In this document: one piece after another, positions 5,045 to 5,708 of the stretch | How the letters are laid out: every line of letters begins with the position of its first letter | Numbering within the stretch: position 1 is the stretch's first letter | From: Mollicutes bacterium | GTDB taxonomy: Bacteria; Bacillota_I; Bacilli_A; Izemoplasmatales; Izemoplasmataceae | Reading direction: 5' to 3' | NCBI GenBank assembly: GCA_003559585.1 | Contig: PWKX01000082.1 | Span: 1 to 5,708 of the forward strand | Length of the DNA: 5,708 bases | Notes under the pieces: model-generated | Databases searched by the model: none | Told to the model about the DNA's origin: nothing | Seen by the model: only the letters and a program-made list of their open reading frames with translations | Translations under genes and position numbers: made by a program

Positions 5045-5068
5045 AAAAAAAGAGGGCCTAAGCCCTCT
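5045..5068 (-). terminator. intrinsic terminator of the lipoprotein gene
   Basis: AGAGGGC/GCCCTCT form a 7-bp stem (5051-5057 with 5062-5068) with a 4-nt loop, followed on the minus strand by seven Ts (5045-5051). It lies 10 nt beyond the lipoprotein stop codon. The roughly 70 nt between it and the small-RNA promoter (4976-5044) hold nothing else I can identify. Confidence 0.92.
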
Positions 5069-5078
5069 AAATAACGCG

Positions 5079-5570
5079 TTAATCTAATAAATCATCAATA
5101 TCACTAGGTGAAAAAGATCCCGTCTCAACATCATGGGTATAATCAAATGTTTCATCTTCCATGACTTGTTCTTCTACTTGATTGGCAAAAGCCTCTTCTG
5201 ATAACGCTTCGTTAAAATCAGCCAAGGTTTGTTCAGCCTCCATAGGCTCATCATAAATAATAACCTCAACATCGACACTTTGTGGTAATGTTTCATCTGT
5301 TTTAGCTACCACATAATGCGTGGTGCCGTCCACATCAATCACGATGTCATACACCGCATGGTGGAAATAGGTTTCTTGTAAATCAATCATTTGAAACAGT
5401 ACATAGGCATGATAATCAATCGACTCAATGTCATATTCACTCCCGAGCATTTCATCGATTTCATCGATTACATAAACGATGTGTTCTTGTGCAACATCCT
5501 CTTCCGGTGAACCACATGCTGCGATGCTAAAGATAGTGACAAGTGATAATAGCATGATGAGTTTTTTCAT
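5079..5570 (-). CDS. extremely acidic putative lipoprotein of unknown function
   Basis: I do not recognise the family. The 163-aa precursor has a lipoprotein signal peptide: MKK, a hydrophobic core (4-16) and a lipobox I16-A17-A18-C19, so C19 would be lipidated and the protein anchored on the outer face of the membrane. The mature 145 residues contain 41 Asp/Glu and only one Lys and no Arg. A central region (around YDIVIDVDGTTHYVV and VDVEVIIYDEP) looks beta-rich; the last third looks helical and ends in DIDDLLD. I chose the ATG at 5570, 7 nt after AGGAGG. An adjacent ATG at 5573 is equally in frame, and the longest frame, starting further upstream, would place residues before the signal peptide. 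It is monocistronic, with its own terminator. A candidate promoter upstream (TTGCAC-16-TAAACT) is weak. Binding of cations or basic partners is only a guess. Confidence 0.85.
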   Translation of the reverse strand: MKKLIMLLSLVTIFSIAACGSPEEDVAQEHIVYVIDEIDEMLGSEYDIESIDYHAYVLFQMIDLQETYFHHAVYDIVIDVDGTTHYVVAKTDETLPQSVDVEVIIYDEPMEAEQTLADFNEALSEEAFANQVEEQVMEDETFDYTHDVETGSFSPSDIDDLLD

Positions 5571-5655
5571 CATTATCCCTCCTAATCTGTGATCACTTGA
5601 CATCTATAGTTTAACATATTAAATGCTAGGTGCAACTAAAGTGATGGTGGCCTCA

Positions 5656-5684
5656 TTGACATCTTTTGATTTATTATGTATAGT
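5656..5684 (+). promoter_or_regulatory. near-consensus promoter for the divergent gene at the right edge
   Basis: The plus strand has TTGACA (5656-5661), a 17-nt spacer and TATAGT (5679-5684, 5 of 6). The predicted start at about 5691 leaves a leader of roughly 10 nt that is almost entirely the ribosome binding site AGGTGAT. The divergent intergenic region (5574-5700) also holds a second TTGACATCT (5597-5605), which could be the -35 of a weaker upstream promoter with TTAAAT 16 nt on. Confidence 0.8.
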
Positions 5685-5700
5685 AACGTGAGGTGATAAC

Positions 5701-5708
5701 ATGAAACG
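5701..5708 (+). CDS. start of a plus-strand gene, cut by the window edge
   Basis: Only ATG AAA CG is visible. It is called because a strong plus-strand promoter ends 17 nt upstream, and GAGGTGAT, a close match to the anti-Shine-Dalgarno sequence, lies 3 nt before the ATG. The gene is divergent from the lipoprotein gene. Nothing can be said about its product. Confidence 0.6.

Noticed and set aside
1..5708. CRISPR array, insertion sequence, prophage or defence island
   Set aside because: No spaced direct repeats, transposase, integrase or nuclease gene and no flanking duplications were seen; the content is mostly housekeeping and regulatory.

Overview
The window reads as AT-rich, low-GC Firmicutes/Mollicutes-type chromosome. 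Every complete gene lies on the minus strand. Ribosome binding sites are canonical (AGGAGG-like), spacing is tight and hairpin-plus-T-run terminators are frequent. Tryptophan is encoded by TGG in the frames checked, for example in the M42 peptidase and the 183-aa membrane protein. The reading frames reach family length without in-frame TGA, so the standard bacterial code fits. An Acholeplasmatales/Izemoplasmatales-like or Erysipelotrichia-like host is a reasonable guess, but the sequence alone does not settle it. Nothing points to a phage, insertion sequence, CRISPR array or toxin system.

Left part (1-790). A tRNA-Arg(UCU) gene with encoded CCA has its own near-consensus promoter. A Fur/PerR-family regulator follows; it keeps the likely regulatory metal ligands but has lost half of the usual structural zinc cysteines. 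Its stop codon sits inside its terminator hairpin, and a PerR-box-like dyad lies in its upstream region.

Centre (748-3974). A five-gene operon runs right to left: a MarR-family regulator, a six-helix membrane protein, an M42 metallopeptidase, rsmD (16S rRNA m2G966 methyltransferase) and coaD (phosphopantetheine adenylyltransferase). Gaps are 18 nt or less, rsmD and coaD overlap as ATGA, and a strong terminator closes the unit. The MarR promoter is so close to the start codon that the mRNA should be leaderless or nearly so. The MarR protein has an N-terminal cysteine at the OhrR sensing position.

Right part (3984-5708). A second six-helix membrane protein, apparently a distant paralogue of the first, is a separate unit with its own promoter and terminator. 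Upstream lies the most striking element: about 180 nt of non-coding sequence driven by a perfect sigma-70 consensus promoter (TTGACA-17-TATAAT). It is closed by a 23-bp terminal helix that runs into seven Ts. This is almost certainly a small structured RNA; its size and rod shape suggest 6S RNA, but I could not confirm the class. Beyond it is an extremely acidic lipoprotein gene, and at the right edge a divergent plus-strand gene begins behind a near-consensus promoter.
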